NCBI GenBank assembly: GCA_001796525.1
Contig: MGMT01000047.1
Span: forward strand, 1 to 18,056
DNA length: 18,056 nt
Source of the DNA: Chloroflexi bacterium RBG_13_51_52
GTDB taxonomy: Bacteria; Chloroflexota; Dehalococcoidia; Dehalococcoidales; RBG-16-60-22
Direction of reading: 5' to 3'
A model generated the notes under the pieces. The model saw only the letters and a program-made list of their open reading frames with translations, ran no database searches and was not told where the DNA came from. The position numbers and the translations under genes were made by a program. Below, piece after piece: positions 6,168 through 13,350 of the stretch. Numbering within the stretch: the first letter of the stretch is position 1; each line of letters opens with the position of its first letter.

Positions 6168-6944
6168 ATGGTAGAAATTAGATACGGTGACCAATATGAA
6201 GTGTCTGACCTTGCCGGTCAGACCGTTTGTGAAGCCCGCGAGCTGTTTAAAACTGATTTGGGGATCCCGAATAAAGCCCAGGCAAGATTGAACGGCTCCA
6301 AGGTCAAACCGAGCGCCGAATTAGATACGGTGATCAATGACGACGATAAACTTACCTTCGCCGTCTCCCGCAGCAGGACCCCCTTACTTATCGGCGCCCT
6401 GCTCCTGGCGCTGGCTGTTACCGGCAGCGTCTTCGCCTTCGGGTTCATCAATGCCAGTATCTCCCTTGGCGGCGGTCAGGCAACCAATGACTTTGCGTCG
6501 GTAACCCAGAACGCTACTCTGGCTGTTAGCTGGTCTCCCTACGGGTACTACAAGGGTACCATCACTGCTTCAGCTAATGCCACCTCAATATTCAACGTAG
6601 ACACCGTTACCTCCGGTTATGCCGGCGACCTGGCTGTGACCGTCTCCCTTGCCAATGCCGACACTCTGGTAAAGTGTTATCGCATGCTGGCGGTGAAACT
6701 TGTACTGTGTGACTCGACCAACAATCTCATGGACATCAACGAGGATGGCACTATAAATGGTGATGACTACGTCCTACTTACTCTGGACAATGGTTCGGTC
6801 ACCATGTTCCCAGGTGGTGTTAGTGATAACATGACCATCAGGGTCAAGAGCGGCTTTTATATCACCCACATCTACAAAGCCGTTAACTGGAACGCAGCCT
6901 CTAAATATCAGCCCCTGCTGTTCGCTGAAGTCGCCCAGAGATAA
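6168..6944 (+). CDS. Membrane-anchored surface protein: beta-grasp N-domain, TM, exodomain
   Basis: In 258 residues three parts are visible. Residues 1-67 look like a ubiquitin/MoaD-like beta-grasp domain ('VEIRYGDQYEVSDLAGQTV', helix 'CEARELF', 'LGIPNKAQARLNGSKV', 'ELDTVINDDDKLTFAV'). Residues 71-92 are one hydrophobic segment ending 'GSVFAFGF'. Residues 93-258 form an exported beta-rich domain. That domain contains D189-x-N191-x-D193-G-T195-I-N197-x-x-D200, an EF-hand/dockerin-type calcium loop. Its C-terminal 110 residues are paralogous to the end of the next gene's product ('GYAGDLAVTVSL', terminal 'AEVAQR'). There is no diglycine tail, so conjugation like ubiquitin is not indicated. GAGGAGG lies 13 nt before the ATG. 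The nearby SipW-type peptidase may cleave after the TM segment. Function unknown. Confidence 0.8.
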   Translation: MVEIRYGDQYEVSDLAGQTVCEARELFKTDLGIPNKAQARLNGSKVKPSAELDTVINDDDKLTFAVSRSRTPLLIGALLLALAVTGSVFAFGFINASISLGGGQATNDFASVTQNATLAVSWSPYGYYKGTITASANATSIFNVDTVTSGYAGDLAVTVSLANADTLVKCYRMLAVKLVLCDSTNNLMDINEDGTINGDDYVLLTLDNGSVTMFPGGVSDNMTIRVKSGFYITHIYKAVNWNAASKYQPLLFAEVAQR

Positions 6945-6960
6945 TCTGAATAAATAATGA

Positions 6961-6995
6961 GGTAGGGTAGCCGGGAAGCAGCCCGCTACCCTACC
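6961..6995 (+). other. Strong intercistronic hairpin between the two surface-protein genes
   Basis: GGTAGGGTAG (6961-6970) pairs with CTACCCTACC (6986-6995), and CGGG (6972-6975) with CCCG (6982-6985), leaving one bulged C and a 6-nt loop. The following bases are CCTTCTCCC rather than a T run, so it is more likely an RNA processing or stability element, or a partial attenuator, than a full terminator. Confidence 0.6.
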
Positions 6996-7045
6996 CCTTC
7001 TCCCTTCCCGCTTCCGCTGCTGAAAGAAGCTGGTGAATAGATAAA

Positions 7046-8089
7046 ATGAAAAAGAAATTAATATTCGGAGGAATGATATTACTCGCCCTGGTGTTGACGA
7101 CAGGCACCTTTGCCTACACCTATTCATATAGTTCGACAACACTGGGAAGCTACATGGCTGAAGGACCTTTTGCTACCTACCAGTTATCAACCAACCAGCC
7201 TGACTGGGATAGCATCCTGCCCGAGGGCGAGTACGGCTCCGAAATACTTGTTCCTAATTTCGCCGGCGATAATACTGAATTTCCTTCACAGTTCCCCGCC
7301 ATCGGTGAACACTGGGATAAAGTTGATGAACAGCCTGCCGACGACCTCGGCACGTATGTTTCCACCGAGGGTTACAACTCCTGGGCTAGAGACCTCTATA
7401 ATCTTAGTAATTTCATGGGAGCCAGCGGCTCTGAAGTCATCTCCGGTGTTATCGTGTATTTCCGCTTCGCCGCCGGTGGCAGCTACAATGTCAAAGCCAT
7501 GGCAGCCCTGAAAACCAACGGCGAGGTTTACGAAGGTCCAACCATTACCTACAATCAACCTAGTTTTACCACTGAATCATGGGAATGCCTTGTGAATCCC
7601 TATACCGAAGAAGCCTGGACATGGGACGAAATCAATGATTTACAGGCTGGTATAACCGCTAGAGGCAATTCCACCACCAAGCCGGTCATATGCACCCAGG
7701 TATATGTTCAGGTCAACTATGAGTATTCCAACACACAAGGTGAAGTGCCCCAGGGTGTCCTCTTTGAAGTGAATCCTCACCCGGGGTATACCGGCGACCT
7801 GCTGGTAAAAATCTACCTCACCAATACTGCTGACCTGCTTAAAGCGTACCAATATATTAATATGAAAATTTATGTAGCCGACTCGATTGAAGCGGGATAC
7901 ACGCCTGATTATGAAATTATTAGTATTGAAACCGGCGTAGTCACCTTCAACATAATTGGCGGTTCCGCCGATAGTTATTTCGTACAGCTAATCGGCGGCA
8001 GCTATCGCCTCATTTCCGATAACCCTGATGAATGGGGCGCAGGATGGACTTTGGAACCCGACTTTTACTGCGAGGTTTCGCAAAGGTAA
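7046..8089 (+). CDS. Exported surface protein with domain shared with its neighbour
   Basis: The 347-residue protein starts with a Sec signal peptide: KKK, then hydrophobic residues 5-22, with probable cleavage after 'GTFA'. The mature part has an acidic, aromatic-rich segment (about 24-100). A beta-rich middle follows (about 100-228), with 'TWDEINDLQAGI' and 'CTQVYVQVNY', a pattern I associate with beta-sandwich domains of secreted and phage structural proteins. The C-terminal domain (about 235-347) is paralogous to the previous protein: 'PGYTGDLLVKIYLTNTADLL', ending 'FYCEVSQR'. It lacks the calcium loop of its paralogue. Pairing with a SipW-type peptidase suggests a TasA/camelysin-like fibre or coat subunit; that is an inference. 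The SD before the ATG is weak, and a strong hairpin lies upstream. Confidence 0.8.
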   Translation: MKKKLIFGGMILLALVLTTGTFAYTYSYSSTTLGSYMAEGPFATYQLSTNQPDWDSILPEGEYGSEILVPNFAGDNTEFPSQFPAIGEHWDKVDEQPADDLGTYVSTEGYNSWARDLYNLSNFMGASGSEVISGVIVYFRFAAGGSYNVKAMAALKTNGEVYEGPTITYNQPSFTTESWECLVNPYTEEAWTWDEINDLQAGITARGNSTTKPVICTQVYVQVNYEYSNTQGEVPQGVLFEVNPHPGYTGDLLVKIYLTNTADLLKAYQYINMKIYVADSIEAGYTPDYEIISIETGVVTFNIIGGSADSYFVQLIGGSYRLISDNPDEWGAGWTLEPDFYCEVSQR

Positions 8090-8098
8090 GATAAGCTA

Positions 8099-9037
8099 AT
8101 GAAACGCGCCATCGGATTAATATTAGCCATAGTAGCCTGTATTGTAGCCTTCCTCTCGGTGAGAGGCTCGCTGCCGTTCATGCCCATTTTCGGCTCATCC
8201 ATGGAACCTACTCTTCAGTCCGGTGGCTTGCTGATAATCGACCCAATCGACCCCAAAGACGTTAAGATAGGCGATATTATCGTTTACAACGTCCCGCCGA
8301 TGGTCCGTGAATATTATAGCTACCCCCCGACGGTATCCCACAGAGTTATAGAAATAATGACTGTTCCATCGCTGGGTTTCCGTACCAAAGGTGACAACAC
8401 CGGCGAAGATCCCTTTACCATAATGCCGCAGGATATCCGAGGCACCGTAGGCAGTCAAATACCCTACCTCGGCCTGCCCCTGCTTTTCTTCCAGAGCCAG
8501 CAGGGTGTGATATTCGCGGTCATTGCCCTGATTCTACTGGCTATATTCCTCTACGGCGGTGAAATCCGCCGCGGCAGCGGCTTGCTGCACCGGGGTGTAT
8601 TCGCTCCCGTCATTAATGAAGAAAAACGCGCCAACCGCATGCTTTCCCGCCAGATAGAGGCCACAGAAAAGAAGATAGGAACTACGGAGCAAGCTCTTGA
8701 AAAATTCTCTCTGGCTGTGGCGGAATACGCCAAGCACCTGGCCAGCCATACCAGCGCTATCCAGGGCCTATCTGATGCTTCTCAAGAACTGAAGAAAGGC
8801 GCCGCCGAGCAAAACCGCGTCCTCTCCGCCATCATGGATAACGTCGTTAAATCCGATTCGAAGCGGGAAACCGTTATTATCGAAGAGTCCAAGCAGGCGC
8901 CCCAAAAGCCGGTAACCAAAGCAAAAAAGACTGCCGGACCCACGGAAAAATACCATAAAGCTTTAACCAACGGCACGCCCGGCTGTGCCCGGAAACACCC
9001 TCCGACCTCTGAAGAAATATCGTCTATTTCCCACTAG
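8099..9037 (+). CDS. SipW/ER-type signal peptidase I with C-terminal coiled-coil extension
   Basis: Residues 1-160 are a type I signal peptidase of the archaeal/ER/SipW branch. A TM lies at about 5-22, catalytic Ser34 in 'FGSSMEPTL', His81 in 'SHRVIEI' in place of the bacterial general-base Lys, Asp99/Asp104 in 'KGDNTGEDP', and a second TM at about 136-153. It would cleave signal sequences at the outer face of the membrane. Beyond residue 165 comes an unusual cytoplasmic tail of about 145 residues: heptad-rich helices (about 172-250, 'EEKRANRMLSRQIEATEKKI') and then a Lys/Pro-rich stretch. The gene starts 9 nt after the surface-protein gene, so the two are almost certainly cotranscribed and the upstream products are its likely substrates. 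Its stop codon overlaps that of the convergent virion operon's last gene. Confidence 0.88.
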   Translation: MKRAIGLILAIVACIVAFLSVRGSLPFMPIFGSSMEPTLQSGGLLIIDPIDPKDVKIGDIIVYNVPPMVREYYSYPPTVSHRVIEIMTVPSLGFRTKGDNTGEDPFTIMPQDIRGTVGSQIPYLGLPLLFFQSQQGVIFAVIALILLAIFLYGGEIRRGSGLLHRGVFAPVINEEKRANRMLSRQIEATEKKIGTTEQALEKFSLAVAEYAKHLASHTSAIQGLSDASQELKKGAAEQNRVLSAIMDNVVKSDSKRETVIIEESKQAPQKPVTKAKKTAGPTEKYHKALTNGTPGCARKHPPTSEEISSISH

Positions 9038-9246
9038 GTATAAACAGCCGTTACCACCGCTTCCTTCGGGTTATTCTCATCGAAAAAGATAACGGTCACT
9101 TTGCGTCCCGCCGCCATTTCTGCAGAGGCTACGTTCCTGGCAACCGCCACATCTTCAAGATAGACCTTATAACCGTCGGCCAGGCGCACTGTCGCCGTGT
9201 AATTGGTAGCATTAAAGCTCTTTAATTCCGCTTTCTTTATTATCAT
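9034..9246 (-). CDS. Small OB-like phage structural protein (hypothetical)
   Basis: The 70-residue protein is beta-rich ('KKAELKSFNATNYTATVRLADGYKVYLEDVAVARNVASAEMAAGRKVTVIFFDENNPKEAVVTAVY'). It resembles the small beta-barrel/OB proteins that sit near tail-tip or hub genes in tailed phages ('GRKVTVIFFDENNP' recalls fluid-exchange or spike OB domains). The resemblance is by pattern only. Its ATG follows the hub gene's stop by one base, with the GGAG of 'GGCGGAG' serving as SD, so the two are translationally coupled. It is the last gene of the virion operon. No terminator is visible beyond it, and its stop overlaps the sipW stop by 3 bases. Confidence 0.7.
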   Translation of the reverse strand: MIIKKAELKSFNATNYTATVRLADGYKVYLEDVAVARNVASAEMAAGRKVTVIFFDENNPKEAVVTAVYT

Positions 9247-9247
9247 A

Positions 9248-11251
9248 TTACACTCCGCCTATTTCTGAACGTTGATAATAATCCCCGCGCTGCGGCTGAT
9301 ATACCAGTGTTATACCGAGTATCCGCCTTTTTGCGACCTCCAGACCGGCACGGGCATCCGTTACCGTGATAACGTCATAAAGCTGCTGCCCGCAATTCAC
9401 CGGTATGGTAATAATTCCCTCGATTGCGTCTATCTCCGCCTTTCTTAGCACTGCTTCCCCACGCTGATAGGCTTTCGCCGTGGTGTTCAGGTTCCTGTCC
9501 TCGACGTGCCGTATCCGTTCGTATAAACGGTCCATTTCCTCCCAGTCAAAGCTGTCGATAACTATCAATTTGCCCTGGCCCGTATCATACCCCTCTACCT
9601 GCGCCCGATTGACTCTCATAGCGCTTTGCTGGTACCTTCCATCCAGGATTACGTGTTCTACTCCGTAGTTGTATACCGGGCTATCTTCCGATTGCGGATT
9701 TACCAGGTAGGCTTTATTCCCTTCAATGAACACCACATCGGGCGCGAAGGAAAGTAGCTTTTCGATGGCGTCTTTACCGCTATCATTAGGATTTACCGTG
9801 AAATCCGGATAAAAATTCGCTATTGTGGCTGACTGTGATTTCACCTCCAGTTTAATACCCGCTCTAGCCATTATCACCGCGATGATTTCTTTAACGTTTT
9901 TATCATTGGTAGTTTTATTCCAGCGGAGCTGGTGTCTGGCCGACCAGTCGCTTAAAGCCCCCCACCCGTCCCATGCCCGCAGGATAACGCTGGCTCTTCC
10001 CCCTGTGCTGGTATGTTCGAATGACTCCAAGCAATACGTTTGCCCAGAGCTGTATTCGACGCCTGCTGTCGTGCGATAGCCGGGACTGAACTCCAGCTGG
10101 CAGCCTTTGTCCAGCACCGCAATATCACCCTGACCCGGCGAGGCATACTTCCCATCGTTGTTGTCCAGTTCAACAACTAAAACGCCCCCCGCTTGATTGC
10201 TCTCCTGTCTTACACTGATAATATCTGCCGTCAGGTCGAGGCTCTGGGAAACTAACGGAGCCCTCCACACACCGTCGGGACTTGCCAGCCAGACATAATC
10301 GCCGTAATGCGCCATCGCCAGTCCGTATTCGCAGGATACGTTAAAAGGCGCCGGTTCTCTCCACAGCCCTTCGCTGTAGGTGACGCCAAGTAACATGTGT
10401 GACTGGAAAGGTCGATTGTATGCCTCGATGCCGCTGTATTTCTCGGTGAAAAAGCACCGGTAGACATCCGTTTTATCCAAGAAAGGCTGTTTGTATTCGT
10501 AATCACCGCCAGCCGGCGCTGATGCTATTTCCTTTAAAGTCGACCATGTTCCCGGACTCACATTCCCACCGTCGCCGTAGACGAGGCTCCATAGTTTAAA
10601 ATTGCCTGCCGTGTCCTTGCCGGTAACCAGCAGGTTCCAGTCGCCGTCATACATGCAGGCTACCCCGGAAAGGTTGCCGGTGGTTTTATCCCAGGCTGTT
10701 TTCGTCTGCCACTGTCCGCCGATGCACTTCATCACGTACAGATTTGCGGCGTCAGCGATAAAAACCGCTATATCTCCGTTTGGTTTATATGCCGCCGCGA
10801 TATCGTAAATTGCGGTAGTCTGTGAATAATCGATTAGCTCGGCGCTGCCCCAGGTAACACCGTAGTCGGTACTTTTAAAACGCCTTATCTCACGGTTGGG
10901 CTTTATCCAGTATATCGCTACCTCCGCACCCAAAGATGCCGCCGCCGTTACGATGGCATTGTACTGGTTGGTATATGTCCACTGACTGAAATCACTTTCC
11001 GGCCCCGGGCTGCTTACCCTCTGGCGGTAAAGCTTCCTGGAATCGCTGGAAGGGGTTGTCCTGGCTCTGACCATCGAGCCATCGCCGGGCATGGTCAGGG
11101 TATGAAACCAATCGACCTCGGAGCCGTCATAAAGCCGTATCCAGCTATATCTGTCTACTCCGGCGATTTTATTTACAGCCTCCAGTTTTATATATGGTAC
11201 GGCAACTGCCTGTTGCTGTGCCGTCATCAGCGTCGATGTTAAATCTCGCAT
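9248..11251 (-). CDS. Phage hub/spike-like protein with sialidase-type propeller
   Basis: This 667-residue protein has three visible regions. The N-terminal ~85 residues ('VPYIKLEAVNKIAGVDRYSWIRLYDGS') look like a phage tail-tip leader domain. About 90-335 is a run of short beta-strand repeats containing an Asp box, 'STDYGVTW' (127-134), as in BNR/sialidase beta-propellers. About 345-660 resembles hub/baseplate domains ('LDLTADIISVRQ...LVVELDNNDGKYASPG', 'RRILGITLVYQPQRGDYYQRSEIGG'). No sialidase catalytic triad can be claimed from one Asp box, so surface-glycan binding is more likely than hydrolysis. SD-like GGGGTG precedes the ATG. It is the largest gene in the operon and the obvious candidate for cell contact. 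Confidence 0.75.
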   Translation of the reverse strand: MRDLTSTLMTAQQQAVAVPYIKLEAVNKIAGVDRYSWIRLYDGSEVDWFHTLTMPGDGSMVRARTTPSSDSRKLYRQRVSSPGPESDFSQWTYTNQYNAIVTAAASLGAEVAIYWIKPNREIRRFKSTDYGVTWGSAELIDYSQTTAIYDIAAAYKPNGDIAVFIADAANLYVMKCIGGQWQTKTAWDKTTGNLSGVACMYDGDWNLLVTGKDTAGNFKLWSLVYGDGGNVSPGTWSTLKEIASAPAGGDYEYKQPFLDKTDVYRCFFTEKYSGIEAYNRPFQSHMLLGVTYSEGLWREPAPFNVSCEYGLAMAHYGDYVWLASPDGVWRAPLVSQSLDLTADIISVRQESNQAGGVLVVELDNNDGKYASPGQGDIAVLDKGCQLEFSPGYRTTAGVEYSSGQTYCLESFEHTSTGGRASVILRAWDGWGALSDWSARHQLRWNKTTNDKNVKEIIAVIMARAGIKLEVKSQSATIANFYPDFTVNPNDSGKDAIEKLLSFAPDVVFIEGNKAYLVNPQSEDSPVYNYGVEHVILDGRYQQSAMRVNRAQVEGYDTGQGKLIVIDSFDWEEMDRLYERIRHVEDRNLNTTAKAYQRGEAVLRKAEIDAIEGIITIPVNCGQQLYDVITVTDARAGLEVAKRRILGITLVYQPQRGDYYQRSEIGGV

Positions 11252-11271
11252 CTTTTCACCCCGTGTTCTAA

Positions 11272-11904
11272 TTAAGGTCCATAGTCGGTAGTCCTGGCAA
11301 TGTTAGGAAAGTAAGGCTCGTAAAGCGCATTGACGCTAACGCGGTTCCTCCGCCCCAGCCTTTTAAGTTCCTGACGGAAATATTTAATCTTTTGATTGCC
11401 CCACTCAAGCAGTTCCCCGGGCGTTACATTACCCCCCACGTTAACCCTGTTTATCGTATAGACCGCCAGCTCGATGGCGGCATATCCGCAGGCGCCGCCC
11501 ACTACAAGGTCCTCGTATTTTCCCGGGAGCGTCGTTCCCTGGTCGTCCAGGGTATGCCGCGCGCCGTAATATATATTGTAGTTTGAGCCATCCGGCTGGC
11601 TTCCGCTTAAGATGGTCACACTATCTCCCCAGATAGAGAACTGCTGGTAATTGGGCGGGGTAGCGCCTACCTGGTACTCTATTGCTACCACCATAATCCT
11701 ATCGTTCAGTCCTGATATATCTATTTCTCTCGAGCCCGCTGTAGTGGGCAGCGTCGCTTTCGCCGGCAGCGGCAGGCTCTCGGATAGTTCCCCCACCGCC
11801 CGGTTGATATGCCTCGTTAGCTCCCCGTCCGTCCAGCGGTAATTCGTTTCGTCTCCATCGTGCAGGTCTTGCCTGACCAGCGCTATCATTTCCGTAATAT
11901 TCAT
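11272..11904 (-). CDS. Phage head-completion/adaptor-like protein
   Basis: The 210-residue protein has the layout of phage head-tail adaptors: an N-terminal helical bundle ('MIALVRQDLHDGDETNYRWTDGELTRHINRAVGELSE'), a beta segment ('IDISGLNDRIMVVAIEYQVG' to 'YNIYYGARHTL'), and C-terminal helices ('YEDLVVGGACGYAAIELAVY', 'WGNQKIKYFRQELKRLG'). 'RWTDGELTRHINRA' is typical of gp6/gp15-like adaptors that dock under the portal. The exact family is not identified. Its ATG overlaps the stop of the preceding gene by 4 bases (ATGA), showing translational coupling. Confidence 0.7.
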   Translation of the reverse strand: MNITEMIALVRQDLHDGDETNYRWTDGELTRHINRAVGELSESLPLPAKATLPTTAGSREIDISGLNDRIMVVAIEYQVGATPPNYQQFSIWGDSVTILSGSQPDGSNYNIYYGARHTLDDQGTTLPGKYEDLVVGGACGYAAIELAVYTINRVNVGGNVTPGELLEWGNQKIKYFRQELKRLGRRNRVSVNALYEPYFPNIARTTDYGP

Positions 11905-12740
11905 AGTCTAACCTCCTTATGCGGTATGCTTACCCGCCCCTGATAGTTGCCCAATCTTAAATCGCAACCCGCCTTGTTTGTTAATATTTTTATACTATCG
12001 GCTCCGCTACCCTCGTCCTGGCTGAAAAGGCCTTTCAACAGACCTCCCATTTCCAAACCGCTGCCTCCATCTCCCGAAAGCATCACAGCCGCGGTCAGGC
12101 TTTGCTCGATGCCATTACCTTCTTCTGCGATGCCAAGTTCTCTTAAAGACACTGCCTCTGCCCCGCTGCCGCTATCGCCGGAGGTTTTTACCTCCCCCGT
12201 TGTATATGTTATTACCAGCTTTGGGGCATAGGTAGCACTGCCGTCATACGAATGTGGTCTACGGTAGGCACCACTACTCGAACCGTTATTCTCCCAAAAG
12301 ATAACCAGGGCATTTCCGCTTGACCAGCCGGCTCTATTGATAACTGTCTGGATAAGGGAGACGATAGATGGACTGTTGTAATCATTGCCGGCAACCCAAC
12401 CCCCTATGTCGTTCCAGGCTACCGGTGATGTCCTAGTCCTGCTGTTATAATCAGCTAAAGTAGAGAACGTAGCCGCATTGTCGGTATCTTCTGCAAGTAT
12501 ATTTGTATTAACCGTCGCTGCCGACTCATTAGCATAGGCTCTAAAAGTGAGATAAGCATCAGTTATGATTGCTCCCTGCTGAATAGTGACATTTTGAAAC
12601 CTTGTACCGCTGCGCCAGTTGTTGAAGGTACTATTATAGTTACCGCAACCAATTACTACCTCGGTTGGTAGCCAATCGGTTGTATAGCGGCTAAGAGCAT
12701 CATCGGTACTCGCTCCAACCTGGAGGTTTAAAGTAGCCAT
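11901..12740 (-). CDS. Virion-associated beta-sandwich protein with 17-18-residue repeats
   Basis: In 279 residues, about 1-182 form a beta-sandwich of the DNRLRE/carbohydrate-binding-like kind ('FQNVTIQQGAIITDAYLTFRA', 'WSSGNALVIFW', 'YAPKLVITYTT'). About 186-255 hold four degenerate repeats beginning GDSGSGAE (188), EEGNGIE (206), GDGGSGLE (223) and QDEGSGAD (241), at 17-18-residue steps. The C-terminal 'CDLRLGNYQGRVSIPHKEVRL' is basic. A decoration, fibre or receptor-binding role is likely from its place between capsid and adaptor genes, but unproven. GGGAGG precedes the ATG by about 10 nt. Confidence 0.65.
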   Translation of the reverse strand: MATLNLQVGASTDDALSRYTTDWLPTEVVIGCGNYNSTFNNWRSGTRFQNVTIQQGAIITDAYLTFRAYANESAATVNTNILAEDTDNAATFSTLADYNSRTRTSPVAWNDIGGWVAGNDYNSPSIVSLIQTVINRAGWSSGNALVIFWENNGSSSGAYRRPHSYDGSATYAPKLVITYTTGEVKTSGDSGSGAEAVSLRELGIAEEGNGIEQSLTAAVMLSGDGGSGLEMGGLLKGLFSQDEGSGADSIKILTNKAGCDLRLGNYQGRVSIPHKEVRL

Positions 12741-12790
12741 TGGTTTATTTGCCTCCCATTATGAGCTTTCATTAGTGCGTTCTTCTGCTT

Positions 12791-13291
12791 CTACGCCAGT
12801 GTAATGTCTACCTGTAATGTCCAGGTTCCGCCTGTTTTCGTGCCAAGGCTTTCCACCTTGCGGTTCAGGCATTTCCCGCTGGTGGCTTGCTTGACCACCC
12901 ACTCGTTCCAGGCATAGTTGGCTTCGCTCGCCCCGAAGCTTGCTTTAAACGTAGCCTTCTGCGTCGTCGATGTAGGATAGCCGCTGTCCATGCCCTTATA
13001 GGTCTTATTAGTGGCTGCCTGCAGGTCCGTCTGCGTGGCGTCGGCGGCCATAGTACTGTCTCCCACCCCTATCTGCGCCCCCGCGTTGTTGAAGTGGTCG
13101 GCGGAATCACCGCAAATGAGGTCCCACATCTCGTCGATGCCGCTATTGAGCAGGCAGTTACCTTCTCTGTAAACGACCTCGTACGGCTTACAAAGCTGCT
13201 GGAAATCGCCGTCTTTATACAGCCCAACGTCCTCCCGGTACTTGCTTAGCAGGAACCGACACCGCCATCTCGCTGTATCCTGTTTTTTCAT
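12791..13291 (-). CDS. Hypothetical phage structural protein
   Basis: The 166-residue protein opens with 'MKKQDTARWRCRFLLSKYREDVGLYKDGDF', then 'EVVYREGNCLLNSGIDEMWDLICG' and 'AQIGVGDSTMAADATQTDLQAATNKT', and ends with strands ('LNRKVESLGTKTGGTWTLQVDITLA'). I recognise this as the kind of conserved protein found after major capsid genes in tailed phages, where decoration or tail roles are guessed, but I cannot assign a function. AGGGAGG lies 6-7 nt before the ATG, and the 59-nt gap from the capsid gene holds a strong hairpin. Confidence 0.65.
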   Translation of the reverse strand: MKKQDTARWRCRFLLSKYREDVGLYKDGDFQQLCKPYEVVYREGNCLLNSGIDEMWDLICGDSADHFNNAGAQIGVGDSTMAADATQTDLQAATNKTYKGMDSGYPTSTTQKATFKASFGASEANYAWNEWVVKQATSGKCLNRKVESLGTKTGGTWTLQVDITLA

Positions 13292-13307
13292 CTTTTCCTC
13301 CCTTGAT

Positions 13308-13330
13308 GGGGGAGGGGTTTTCCCTCCCCC
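13308..13330 (-). other. G/C-rich hairpin downstream of the major capsid gene
   Basis: On the minus strand GGGGGAGGG (13330-13322) pairs with CCCTCCCCC (13316-13308) around a 5-nt loop. It is not followed by a T run. The next gene's SD, AGGGAGG (about 13304-13298), could also pair with the C-rich arm, so the hairpin may either stabilise capsid mRNA or tune translation of the next gene. Confidence 0.55.
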
Positions 13331-13350
13331 TGATTGTCTTTATTTAAAGT

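Noticed and set aside
6168..6370. Ubiquitin-like conjugation system
   Set aside because: The beta-grasp domain does not end in Gly-Gly but runs into a membrane helix, and no E1, E2 or deubiquitinase gene is in the window.
9248..11251. Functional sialidase
   Set aside because: Only one clear Asp box is present and no arginine triad or catalytic Asp/Tyr set can be identified by eye; the hub-like C-terminus argues for a structural role.
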